Positions 1 to 7,647 of a DNA stretch of 8,545 nucleotides are shown piece after piece (position 1 is the stretch's first letter; each line of letters begins with the position of its first letter). Position numbers and translations under genes: made by a program. The stretch spans positions 1 to 8,545 of the forward strand of contig JAEOTD010000147.1 in the NCBI GenBank assembly GCA_016839995.1, written 5' to 3'. The DNA comes from Candidatus Hermodarchaeota archaeon (GTDB lineage Archaea; Asgardarchaeota; Hermodarchaeia; Hermodarchaeales; Hermodarchaeaceae). The notes below the pieces were generated by a model. That model was not told the DNA's origin, did not search any database, and saw nothing but the letters and a program-made list of their open reading frames with translations.

Positions 1-34
1 AATCGGTTGTATCGGACAAGTATACTTACAACGA

Positions 35-1189
35 ATGATTGGCAGACACCGGATCCAGACAAGTCTGGGAATTGACTTTCTCTTCCCCGAAGTAGACAGC
101 TGGATCGTTTCTGTTGATTTTATTGCCATGCCAGAAGAACCCATTCCAACCGAAGCAGACTTCGCTGAAGCTGAAATCGCTGAACTAATCCAACTCATGC
201 AAACAAAGAAACGGAAACGTAACGACGCAGCCAATCAACTGGCTTCAGGTGGTCCTAAAGTCATTCCTTACGTCACCAAACTGTTTTCCCAAGAAGATTC
301 CGATCTTCGAGCAAAGGCTGCGGCGATTCTCCGACACATGGGACCACGAGCAGCAGAAGTCACTGATACCCTGATAGAATATATCAACGATCCTGAACCC
401 GTAGTTCAGGGGCAAGTTATCTGTGCGTTAGCTCGCATCGGGCCACTTGCTGAGAACGCAATTCCGGTCCTTGAAAAACAATTGACAAATGAACGGGAAG
501 ACATTCGTATCTGCGCAGCATTAGCTATTGGTCGGATTACCCGGAAAACGAAGCTAAAAGACAAAACTAGGCGGGCTTTGAAGAATCTCCTAGAAGACCA
601 GCAACCCTCAGTACAAACCGCTGCTCTCATTGCTCTCGAGGATGCTGAAGTGAGGATTGATGATAATATGTTATTGTTAACAAATGGGCTTCGTGACAAA
701 AATCCCGTTCTTGCCCTGCAGTGTGCCCAGCACTTAGGAACATATGGAAAAGGGGCTAATGAAGCCATCCCCGATTTGATTGAAGCCCTTAGAACAAATC
801 ATGCCATCATCCAGATCATCGTTTCACATGCCCTATACGATATGGGATATGATCCTCTCGCCCTTCTTCGACCAATTCTAACCGCAGCTAAGAACGGTGA
901 AATTTACGTCAAAATGGAAGCCCTAGAAATCCTTGAAGAAATGGGTCCTGCAGCTGAACCTGCCCTTCAAGCTTATGTTCGAATGCTTGGTGATCGAAAC
1001 ACCCTAGTTCGAGTCGTAGCGGTGCGTGGTATTCATCTCTTGGGTGAAAAGGGTCGACCGCTAGCTTCACAGCTCCGAAAGGCGCTAACTGATCCAGCGC
1101 GAGCAGTTCGATTCCATGCTGAAGCTGCACTCAAAGACCTCGGTGAACCTCTCGAAGAACCCATGCTCATCGAGGAAATACAAGACTAA
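35..1189 (+). CDS. HEAT-repeat protein (start uncertain, possibly 5' partial)
   Basis: This is an alpha-solenoid protein that probably acts as a cytosolic protein-binding scaffold; partner and pathway are unknown. From about residue 74 to 370 the sequence is a row of eight or nine units of about 30-35 residues (near 74-103, 107-136, 143-170, 177-203, 210-237, 245-272, 275-303, 308-337 and 343-370). Each pairs two amphipathic helices with HEAT/PBS-lyase-like marks: a D-P/N-P turn, then V-R/V-V, A-A and a terminal L/M-G. There is no signal peptide or membrane helix. The linker before the repeats is basic (KKRKR, residues 58-62), and the C-terminus is acidic. The frame has no stop back to base 2, so the gene may begin outside the window. 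ATG 128, giving a 353-residue protein starting MPEEPIPTEA, is an attractive alternative, but I see no good promoter or ribosome-binding site for either ATG. HEAT repeats are clear; the specific function is not recognisable. Confidence 0.85.
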   Translation: MIGRHRIQTSLGIDFLFPEVDSWIVSVDFIAMPEEPIPTEADFAEAEIAELIQLMQTKKRKRNDAANQLASGGPKVIPYVTKLFSQEDSDLRAKAAAILRHMGPRAAEVTDTLIEYINDPEPVVQGQVICALARIGPLAENAIPVLEKQLTNEREDIRICAALAIGRITRKTKLKDKTRRALKNLLEDQQPSVQTAALIALEDAEVRIDDNMLLLTNGLRDKNPVLALQCAQHLGTYGKGANEAIPDLIEALRTNHAIIQIIVSHALYDMGYDPLALLRPILTAAKNGEIYVKMEALEILEEMGPAAEPALQAYVRMLGDRNTLVRVVAVRGIHLLGEKGRPLASQLRKALTDPARAVRFHAEAALKDLGEPLEEPMLIEEIQD

Positions 1190-1212
1190 CCTGCAACACA
1201 CATTTCATCCAT

Positions 1213-1229
1213 TTTAAGAACAGCTTAAA
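1213..1229. terminator. Small inverted repeat between convergent genes
   Basis: TTTAAG (1213-1218) and CTTAAA (1224-1229) form a perfect 6-bp inverted repeat with a 5-base loop. It lies in the 64-base gap between the tail-to-tail HEAT and nfo genes. Being symmetric, it could help end transcripts from both sides. The stem is A+T-rich and no long T-run follows, so this is a tentative call. Confidence 0.25.
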
Positions 1230-1253
1230 TCTCCACAGCGATTTGGAGGCCTA

Positions 1254-2105
1254 TTACTTCGTGCTTGATTGTGTTCGAAGTCGGAATAGCAGTTGAAGGT
1301 TCTTCCGGAACCAATCCTCTCCCCCTGGAGTTTCAAGAACCATTGGATGTATTTTGAACCGTGAATCATTCACAATTTCTTCGAACACCGCTTCTCCAAT
1401 GAACCCATGGCCAAGGTTCTCGTGCCGGTCCTTACGACTAGCTAACTCGGTTTTAGAATCATTGAGGTGAAATCCTTTCAAATGCTTTAACCCAATGGTT
1501 GAATCGAATTCAGTCATCACTTCGTGGTAATCTTCCTTGGTTTGTAAATTATAACCGGCTGCATAGGCATGAGACGTATCAAAACAGACATGAACTCGTT
1601 TTGGGAAACCGATTAGGTCAAGAATCATACCAATTTGCTCAAAGCTGTCTCCAAGAAGAAATCCCGCTCCTGCAGTGTTCTCAATAAGAATCTGGACTCT
1701 CTGATTTGGTCGCGTGTTGAGTAATCGTTGGAGGCTGTTAGTAAGGCGACGGATACCACGCCTTTCCGTTGAATTTCGATAAGAACCGGGGTGAAAAACA
1801 AGATAGGGAATGCCAAGGGCTTCACATCGATCCATTTCCTCAAGAAAGGCGGCTTCAGATTTCCTTCGAATGGTTCGATCTGCACTTGCCAGATTAATGA
1901 GATAGATTGAATGCGTCATCACAGCTTGAATATTGAATGCTTTGATTCCTGACCGGAAATTGGTAATTCTTTCTTCTGTGAGTGGTTTACATTTCCATTG
2001 ACTGGGACCACGTGTAAACACCTGGATGGCTTCACAGCCCAATGCATGACCGTTTTGTGGGGCATTATCGATTCCGCCTGTTACATGACAACCTAAGAGC
2101 CCCAT
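1254..2105 (-). CDS. nfo: Endonuclease IV (apurinic/apyrimidinic endonuclease)
   Basis: This base-excision-repair enzyme cleaves the DNA backbone 5' of abasic sites and also removes 3'-blocking groups. It is a TIM barrel with three metal ions, normally zinc, and acts in the cytosol. The 283-residue length is normal for the family. All nine family metal ligands can be placed: H65 (THSIYLINLA), H105 (FHPGS), E142 (IENTAG), D176 and H179 (FDTSHAYAAGY), H213 (HLNDSK), D226 and H228 (DRHENLGHG) and E258 (LETPG). The DNA-contacting tyrosine of the LIN motif is present (Y68). Two small departures are visible. The N-terminal strand reads GCHVTGGIDNA, two residues shorter than the usual HVSxAGG. The position of E. 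coli R37, which contacts the abasic gap, is S35 here (GPSQW). The ATG start is supported by GGTGA seven bases upstream and by a TATA-like box. The gene is divergent from the transporter gene and convergent with the HEAT gene. Confidence 0.96.
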   Translation of the reverse strand: MGLLGCHVTGGIDNAPQNGHALGCEAIQVFTRGPSQWKCKPLTEERITNFRSGIKAFNIQAVMTHSIYLINLASADRTIRRKSEAAFLEEMDRCEALGIPYLVFHPGSYRNSTERRGIRRLTNSLQRLLNTRPNQRVQILIENTAGAGFLLGDSFEQIGMILDLIGFPKRVHVCFDTSHAYAAGYNLQTKEDYHEVMTEFDSTIGLKHLKGFHLNDSKTELASRKDRHENLGHGFIGEAVFEEIVNDSRFKIHPMVLETPGGEDWFRKNLQLLFRLRTQSSTK

Positions 2106-2112
2106 TTAGGAT

Positions 2113-2117
2113 TCACC
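2113..2117 (-). promoter_or_regulatory. Ribosome binding site of nfo
   Basis: On the minus strand GGTGA lies seven bases before the ATG of nfo. It matches the core complementary to the archaeal 16S rRNA 3' end (consensus AGGAGGTGAT) and fixes the start at 2105. Confidence 0.7.
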
Positions 2118-2149
2118 AGAAGAAACGTATTAACGCCTATTATCTACGG

Positions 2150-2160
2150 GGTTATTAAAA
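2150..2160 (-). promoter_or_regulatory. TATA-like box of nfo
   Basis: On the minus strand the A/T stretch TTTTAATAAC lies about 50 bases before the nfo ATG. With the usual archaeal spacing of about 26 bases from TATA centre to start site, transcription would begin near 2130. That leaves a leader of about 25 bases containing the GGTGA site. It lies in the 141-base gap shared with the divergent transporter gene. Confidence 0.45.
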
Positions 2161-2234
2161 CTGATTCAGAGCAAGCCTTTTCAATATTGACAAAGGCAGT
2201 AGGACGAAGTTGATCCTGGGGGAATTAAAGGCAG

Positions 2235-2239
2235 AAGGT
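2235..2239 (+). promoter_or_regulatory. Ribosome binding site of the transporter gene
   Basis: AAGGT, containing the AGGT core, ends seven bases before the GTG codon at 2247. It is the main support for this non-ATG start. Confidence 0.45.
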
Positions 2240-2246
2240 TAAGATT

Positions 2247-3668
2247 GTGACAAGTCGGGTTGCCCGGTTCTTTGGATTAGAGGATGAATCCAGTCGCGTT
2301 CAATACTTGGCCAAAGTTGCAGCCGCATGGATGCCTCTCGCCGCCCTTTCCTTCACAATGTCTAGCACTTTCTACTCAATCTATATTGCCACACTCCTGT
2401 TTCCATCTGATATTATCATTGGATTTGCTTTCGTTGGGATACTTGCAGCCATCTCCATGGGCGCTCAAGTCGTCATGGACTATCCAACGGGTGGTATCGG
2501 AGATTGGATTGGACAACGGTGGATTCTTGCTGCGTCTTACTTCTGTTTTGGAATCGTATTCTTCCTGACAGCATTAGGAATTTTCTTCCCGAATTTTTGG
2601 TTCTTCTTAATAGTCTATCTTCTGACGGCGCTTGCAGCTGCTCTCAATTCGGGTGCGCTCATGGCCTGGTTTGATAATAACTACCGAACAGCTGCTAAGG
2701 ACCCTGAACGTAAAGCATACAGCAAAGCACAGGGTCGGATGGGTATGGTCTTCCAAATCTCAGCGACCGCAATGCTGATTCCAGGAGCCCTTTTGGCAGT
2801 GGTTATCGCCCCTACAGGTGTGTTTTTCTTTCAAGCACTAATGTGTGTGGTCCTGAGCCTCTGTGCTTTGATTATCTTTCGAGATTCATCAGAAGTTATC
2901 GCGAATCGACCCAAACGCTCCCTCCGGAGCTACTTTTCGATTCTTAAAGAAGGCTTGAAATTCAGCATATCCTCTCGTCTTGTTCTTCTTTATCTCTTGG
3001 GATCGGTATTGATGTCAAGCACTATCGTCGTATGGGCAGAAATGATACTTTTCCTCATCTATTGGCAATATCTCGGACTAAACATTGTAGCTATCGCCGT
3101 ATTTCGCACCTTTCTGTTCGCTTTTGGTGTCTTATGGATTGAACGAGCTGGAATTTGGACACGGAATCTCGAACCACCCAAATGGATACCTCGTTCCCGA
3201 TTATTACACACCTGTGGACCTGTATTTTACTTCGCATTCGCTGCCATCTATTTCTTTCTGCCACCACTTGGAATTTTCATTCCCTTTCCCTTCATGTACC
3301 TTCAACTCAGCACCATAATCATCTGTCTGGGATTCATCATCACCGGCATATTCGGGGCCTTTAGTAATATCCTGAATCAACGACTCATGTTAGATCTTGT
3401 CCCAGATAAGGTTCGGAATGGCATCTATTCGTTGATCCCCACACTAACCCTGCTGTGTGCCATCCCCCAATTCATCATTTTCGTTCCCATCATAATAACG
3501 TACGGACCTGTAGTGGTCTTGTTTGGGTTAGGGTGCGTGAGCGCAATAGGAGTGGTTATCCTATATGTCGGGCTTAAAGCAGCACCAAAAAAGACAGTAA
3601 TCGTTGAAGAGGAACCCTTGATGGTTGAAGACACACCTCCAGGACCTGTTCTCTCAGAAATGCCCTAA
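2247..3668 (+). CDS. MFS-type membrane transporter, substrate unknown
   Basis: This is a polytopic membrane protein of the major facilitator superfamily, predicted to move a small solute across the cytoplasmic membrane. The 473-residue length and roughly 12 hydrophobic segments fit the family. After helix 2, residues 82-92 read G-G-I-G-D-W-I-G-Q-R-W, a good match to MFS motif A (GxxxDxxGxR). SGALMAWFDNN (135-145) at the end of helix 4 resembles the SGAxxAW element of drug/tetracycline-type MFS proteins. A charged loop (about 212-238) separates the two halves. The C-terminal tail (about 450-473) is acidic and proline-rich and probably cytoplasmic. The start is GTG; AGGT lies seven bases upstream, and a later start would cut into the first helix. 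The neighbouring nfo and NfeD genes are on the opposite strand and give no substrate clue. Superfamily assignment is fairly safe; substrate and direction of transport cannot be read. Confidence 0.85.
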   Translation: MTSRVARFFGLEDESSRVQYLAKVAAAWMPLAALSFTMSSTFYSIYIATLLFPSDIIIGFAFVGILAAISMGAQVVMDYPTGGIGDWIGQRWILAASYFCFGIVFFLTALGIFFPNFWFFLIVYLLTALAAALNSGALMAWFDNNYRTAAKDPERKAYSKAQGRMGMVFQISATAMLIPGALLAVVIAPTGVFFFQALMCVVLSLCALIIFRDSSEVIANRPKRSLRSYFSILKEGLKFSISSRLVLLYLLGSVLMSSTIVVWAEMILFLIYWQYLGLNIVAIAVFRTFLFAFGVLWIERAGIWTRNLEPPKWIPRSRLLHTCGPVFYFAFAAIYFFLPPLGIFIPFPFMYLQLSTIIICLGFIITGIFGAFSNILNQRLMLDLVPDKVRNGIYSLIPTLTLLCAIPQFIIFVPIIITYGPVVVLFGLGCVSAIGVVILYVGLKAAPKKTVIVEEEPLMVEDTPPGPVLSEMP

Positions 3669-5087
3669 CTATTCTTGAGTGAATTCATCAGGTGGCTCTG
3701 TGGGCTTTACAATTAATCGAATACCATCTAAACGTACCACTTCAATGGCTTCACCTGCCTTAATCACCCCTTTCTCAGCCACCGCCATCCAGCTTTCACC
3801 AAGTGCTCGGACACGACCCACTGGGTCTAGGTTCGTTTCAGCGATTCCTTTGGAGCCTGAAATTTTCTTGGGATCAAAATCACTGGTCAATTTTCGGGCT
3901 TCTGCCGCTTTGTACACCGCATATCCAAATAGGGCAGAGAACAGCAGTGCAGTGACTGCTGCAGCGCCTTGAAAAAGCCACATAAGTTGGGTTGGAATGA
4001 GCCATTGGCTGGGTGGCAAGAAAAAGATTCCCCCCAGTACAAAACACGCAATACCAATAACGCCTGCCAAACCTGCAAACCCAACATCAGTTTTCGCTTC
4101 GATGATTAACAAAACAAGCCCCAGCACCATGAGGACTATTCCGGCAACTGAAATGCCAATGATGCCTAATCCGACTAGCGCTAAAACTATGCAGATAATA
4201 CTGACTACTTCACCAGCGTGTCCTGGGGCGTTCAATGCAAAGATAAAGCCCCAAATTCCTACTTGAAGTAAAATGAAACTGATGATAGGATGCGCAAGGA
4301 ACGCTAGGATTGTAAGTCCCTCATTTGGAAAATAGGGCATTTGTGGAGCGGATGCAACGCCATCGAAATCTTGGATTATCTGTGAGTAATTGTAGCTTCC
4401 AAGCTGTGAGGTTGGGAGAATTGTATAGGTGAAATCGTTTGGAACGAGTTCCCGTTGCACAAATGTATAGGATTCAAGGGTACCGAGAAGCTCTGGCAAC
4501 GAATTCGCAATTAGCTCAATACTTCCTAGGTTCTCAGCTTCGACCACTCCTAGATTCAGGTTTTCTAGGATGAATCGTGTAGCTGTGGTTTCATTTCGCT
4601 CGTGAAGATGAGCATGAGCAGTCATCAGCGTAACTAGGGCGTTCAAGTACGCTGGATCTATTAAAGGGAACAGACCAACAATTGGTTGACAAGACCCAAT
4701 GACTGAAGCAGGACCCATTGCAGCAATACTAGCAGCGGTAAGCAGGTAAGAACCTCCACTGATTGCCTGAGCGCCAGGTGGTACGTAAATCAGAATTGGA
4801 ACCGGAGAAGACGCAAATATCTGCATGATTTGACTGACAGCACCGAGTTCACCACCTGTAGTGCTTAACTCGATCACAATGAGGCGTGCATTTTCGGTCT
4901 CAGCTAGAGTGATGACCTCTTGGATGGAAAGTGTGGTTACCCCTGTGATTTGACCTGATAGTTGATAGATTATCACAGGATTACTTGTTTGCCTGTCTTC
5001 AGCTGTCACCTGAGAAGTGGTAACCAATAGCATACCGAAAAACAATCCACCCAAAATTAAAACGAGATATTTTCGATGCAGCACCAC
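3669..5087 (-). CDS. NfeD-family membrane protein with ClpP/1510-N-like domain, probably protease-dead
   Basis: This is a full-length NfeD protein resembling the archaeal PH1510 type, which in Pyrococcus is a membrane Ser/Lys protease that cuts stomatin. The order is: signal peptide or anchor (residues 1-29); extracellular ClpP-like domain (about 37-205) with T-T-G-G at 76-79, the nucleophile motif GAQAISGGSY with S110, and IGSCQPI (130-136); a spacer; about five membrane helices (259-283, 293-312, 313-330, 335-357, 368-392); and a cytoplasmic NfeD OB-fold (about 414-462, containing DPVGRVRALGESW and the G-E-A-I-E-V-V strand). S110 is kept, but there is no lysine between K6 and K332, so the family's catalytic lysine (K138 in PH1510) is missing. 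The start is GTG; an in-frame TGA lies immediately upstream, so only this GTG or the next codon (GTG, 5084) preserves the signal peptide. Its stop codon touches that of the transporter gene. No stomatin (SPFH) partner gene lies in the window. Confidence 0.87.
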   Translation of the reverse strand: MVLHRKYLVLILGGLFFGMLLVTTSQVTAEDRQTSNPVIIYQLSGQITGVTTLSIQEVITLAETENARLIVIELSTTGGELGAVSQIMQIFASSPVPILIYVPPGAQAISGGSYLLTAASIAAMGPASVIGSCQPIVGLFPLIDPAYLNALVTLMTAHAHLHERNETTATRFILENLNLGVVEAENLGSIELIANSLPELLGTLESYTFVQRELVPNDFTYTILPTSQLGSYNYSQIIQDFDGVASAPQMPYFPNEGLTILAFLAHPIISFILLQVGIWGFIFALNAPGHAGEVVSIICIVLALVGLGIIGISVAGIVLMVLGLVLLIIEAKTDVGFAGLAGVIGIACFVLGGIFFLPPSQWLIPTQLMWLFQGAAAVTALLFSALFGYAVYKAAEARKLTSDFDPKKISGSKGIAETNLDPVGRVRALGESWMAVAEKGVIKAGEAIEVVRLDGIRLIVKPTEPPDEFTQE

Positions 5088-5212
5088 TCACCATGAAAGG
5101 CTAGAAACTCTAACCTAAAGAAGTTACGGTTAAAGAAAGACAAAATCTCAACCCTCCAAGATGAGTTGCGTAAAACTCCTACAATAGTGACCTTTGGTTC
5201 TCTACGCATAAA

Positions 5213-5220
5213 CTTTAAAA
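5213..5220 (+). promoter_or_regulatory. TATA-like box of the histidine kinase gene
   Basis: CTTTAAAA is centred about 33 bases before the ATG at 5250. It predicts transcription starting near 5243 and a very short leader. Because it lies downstream of the possible TTG start at 5166, it argues for the ATG at 5250. Confidence 0.5.
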
Positions 5221-5249
5221 TCAACCACACAAAGTTCGTGTTGAGGATC

Positions 5250-7505
5250 ATGAGCGGGGAACCGAAAGACCAGTCCATCAAAGGTCCTGTCACTCTACGA
5301 GTACTCATCGCGCTCATTGCCATTTTCATTTTATATTATCTCTTCTTACCTATTTGGGATGTAAGTCCTGTTCAAGTCATTCTCCATACCCTTCTTGCCT
5401 TTCTCGCCATCATCGGTTCCGCAGTAGTAAGCTTCGATATTCAGAAAAAAAGTGTACTCAGGAAATACATCTTCCTGTCATTTTTTGGATTTACAGCAAT
5501 CGTCAACTTTGTATCTGCGATTTGGCACCTAAATCCGGGTTACTTAACCATAGAATTCGTTGTAATAAATGCTGATCTTGTTGAGATGATTCTACTTGGT
5601 TTCCTCATTCTTATAGCATTAATTCCAACACGATTCAATCAATTAGAAATTACAATTAAGCGAGGTGGTGTGGTTCTATTTGCATTCACCTTTGGTGCAC
5701 TTGCCACTTATGGTCTGGTTTATTTTTTTCTTTTGCCGAACCTTCTGCTCATTGACCCAGTTTTATCTGGATTAGGGTTAGGGATAATTTGCCTTGGAAT
5801 CTATGGGGTAATCTTCATTCTCCTAGTTCGCCGTTCACCGATTCTCGAGCTATTTGATACAATCGCGTTGATTTCTGGACTCGCACTCATGGTTTCTTCG
5901 GCAATCTGCTTGATGGCATCATTCTTTCTGCCTTTCACTCTCATTTCAGCTTCAATCATGTTAAGAGCTGCGATGATGTATTATTTCTTCCTAACAATAG
6001 CGATTCCTGTTCAACGAGATTTCGCGATTAGCGAAAATCGTGCACACCTTTACGCCTCGGCTTTGGCACTTCTTGCAGTTATCCCTTTTGCAATCACTTT
6101 GCTTGTCGTCACTTTTATCCCCTTAATTTCGGTGTTTCCTGAACAAGGAATTTACACCTTAACGCATCTTATCGTCGCAGTCCTTGCCGGAATTATTGTC
6201 CGGCTTCTATGGCTTTTCACCAAACAACAACCCCACTGGCATCGATACCCACTAATTCTCGCCTTTGTTACAGTGACCATCATAGAAGCCACGATCTTAT
6301 TCCTCAGTCCCTGGGTGGAGATTACCGGAGAATACACACTCCTCTACATCTTTGCAGGAATCATGATAGTTTTCTGGTTATATCTCACCGTTCAATGGAT
6401 TTACAATCCACCAGAAGATAGACAACATGACAAAATGGCAGGATGGATTGCCTACCACTCTGTATTCATGCTCTTGGTGGTCTTATTCGGAGTCTGGTTA
6501 CAAAATACCCTTTCCGCCATACTTCCATTGGCAAGTTTTCAATATTATACTCGAATATCCTTATTGGCCGTCTGCTTTGCTGCGGTGTTCTTTCTAACCT
6601 ATCTTTTCATCATTTTCATTAAAATGTCGAAAGGTAGGATGTCAATGGGGTTCATAGTGCTAGGAACCCTATCATTATGGACTATTGCAAATCTCATCCG
6701 CGTGCTTTTTACTGATTGGACGGCAGGTTGGTGGATCGCTCAATTCTTCCTTCTGTTAGGGTTCATCATCGGACCGGCAACGTTAGGTCGTCTCTACATT
6801 TCTGCCCTAGAACGATCAGAACAAGAACGAAAGCGCGCGACTCTTTATGCTGATATTCTCGTGCATGATTTACGAAATTATCACACAGTCATCCAAACCT
6901 CATTAGATCTGCTATCTCTTGCCCAGGATCCGACCGAGGTAATTGACACAACGACTGACAATATCCAACTAGCACTCGATAGGGCCAATCGATTAATCAC
7001 CAATGTTCGGAGCCTTGAAATGGCTAGCAGCTTGAAACCACAGGATCTCGTAAGAATCGATGTTGTCGCCGTCCTTAACGAAGCTTGGGAACATGTAATT
7101 GAACCCGAAGATGTCGAATCAAAGATTGAGCTAAACCAAGAACTCGGACAGTGCTTTGTGCTAGCTAATGATTTGCTACTTGAAGTCTTTATCAATTTAT
7201 TCCGTAACGCCCTTCAATACTCTGAGGACGTGAAACGCATTCAGGTCGAGATTCAGTCTGTCAAACAGCAGGATGTTCAGTACTGGAAAATCAGTGTGAT
7301 CGATTGGGGAAGGGGCATCTCTCCGGAAAAGAAAGAGAAGCTGTTCACCCGCTACACTGAGGGAGCTAAAGGACTTGGGTTGGGATTATCCGTGGTAAAA
7401 TCCCTCTCAGAAGCCTTTGGAGGCTCGGTCACCGTGGAAAATCGAGTTGAAGATGATTATACCAAGGGCACAATGTTCATTCTTACACTAATTCGCTCTT
7501 CATAG
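5250..7505 (+). CDS. Membrane sensor histidine kinase with about 16 transmembrane helices
   Basis: This two-component sensor kinase autophosphorylates on a histidine and would pass the phosphate to a response regulator. It has 751 residues from this ATG. Residues 16-517 are almost entirely hydrophobic, with about 16 helices (near 16-35, 41-62, 73-92, 102-125, 140-162, 171-193, 203-226, 229-252, 268-291, 301-323, 334-354, 362-384, 399-417, 434-457, 466-487, 494-517). A short charged linker leads to the kinase: H-box with H539 (VHDLRNYHT), N-box with N649 and N653 (INLFRNALQYS), G1 box D685-W-G-R-G689, an F-box (KLFTRY, 697-702) and G2 box GLGLGLS (708-714). All catalytic landmarks are intact. 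No PAS, HAMP or GAF domain is visible, so the membrane part is probably the sensor. An in-frame TTG at 5166 would add 28 residues, but a TATA-like box lies inside that stretch. No response regulator gene lies in the window. Confidence 0.92.
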   Translation: MSGEPKDQSIKGPVTLRVLIALIAIFILYYLFLPIWDVSPVQVILHTLLAFLAIIGSAVVSFDIQKKSVLRKYIFLSFFGFTAIVNFVSAIWHLNPGYLTIEFVVINADLVEMILLGFLILIALIPTRFNQLEITIKRGGVVLFAFTFGALATYGLVYFFLLPNLLLIDPVLSGLGLGIICLGIYGVIFILLVRRSPILELFDTIALISGLALMVSSAICLMASFFLPFTLISASIMLRAAMMYYFFLTIAIPVQRDFAISENRAHLYASALALLAVIPFAITLLVVTFIPLISVFPEQGIYTLTHLIVAVLAGIIVRLLWLFTKQQPHWHRYPLILAFVTVTIIEATILFLSPWVEITGEYTLLYIFAGIMIVFWLYLTVQWIYNPPEDRQHDKMAGWIAYHSVFMLLVVLFGVWLQNTLSAILPLASFQYYTRISLLAVCFAAVFFLTYLFIIFIKMSKGRMSMGFIVLGTLSLWTIANLIRVLFTDWTAGWWIAQFFLLLGFIIGPATLGRLYISALERSEQERKRATLYADILVHDLRNYHTVIQTSLDLLSLAQDPTEVIDTTTDNIQLALDRANRLITNVRSLEMASSLKPQDLVRIDVVAVLNEAWEHVIEPEDVESKIELNQELGQCFVLANDLLLEVFINLFRNALQYSEDVKRIQVEIQSVKQQDVQYWKISVIDWGRGISPEKKEKLFTRYTEGAKGLGLGLSVVKSLSEAFGGSVTVENRVEDDYTKGTMFILTLIRSS

Positions 7506-7510
7506 TGGCC

Positions 7511-7528
7511 GTTTTTTCGATTTTATTA
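7511..7528 (+). terminator. T-rich terminator after the histidine kinase gene
   Basis: Six bases after the kinase stop codon there is a run of six T (7512-7517), then TTTT and TT in an A/T-rich stretch. Archaeal RNA polymerase commonly terminates at such T-runs without a hairpin. It suggests the kinase transcript ends before the propeller gene. Confidence 0.55.
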
Positions 7529-7592
7529 CACACGTGGGTTGGACTTATTCTCCTTGTTACATTAATTTAGTCTTGACAAACCTAGCCCCCAG

Positions 7593-7600
7593 AGTTTATA
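7593..7600 (+). promoter_or_regulatory. TATA-like box of the propeller gene
   Basis: AGTTTATA lies about 50 bases before the ATG at 7648. It predicts a start site near 7623 and a leader of about 25 bases. That leader holds AGGGGAT (7635-7641), a near match to the archaeal Shine-Dalgarno core, six bases before the ATG. Short inverted repeats flank the box. Confidence 0.5.
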
Positions 7601-7647
7601 GGGGAATCCCTCTAAAGGGTAACTACTATCTCTTAGGGGATATCAAC

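Noticed and set aside
406..768. 120-codon minus-strand open frame inside the HEAT-repeat gene
   Set aside because: It lies wholly antisense to a clearly repetitive coding frame, and its product resembles no known family.
2106..2246. Possible small RNA gene or riboswitch in the nfo/transporter gap
   Set aside because: I found no stable stem-loop series or known motif; the stretch is explained by two divergent promoters.
5111..5132. TAACC / GGTTA inverted repeat between the NfeD and kinase genes
   Set aside because: The arms are only five bases with a 12-base spacer, which is easily expected by chance in a 162-base A/T-rich gap.
5166..5249. In-frame TTG at 5166 as the start of the histidine kinase, adding 28 residues
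   Set aside because: The added stretch contains a TATA-like box (5213-5220) correctly placed for the ATG at 5250, and it has no family-like features.
6881..7195. 104-codon minus-strand open frame inside the kinase domain
   Set aside because: It is antisense to the well-conserved H-box and N-box region; the product is serine-rich with no recognisable domain.
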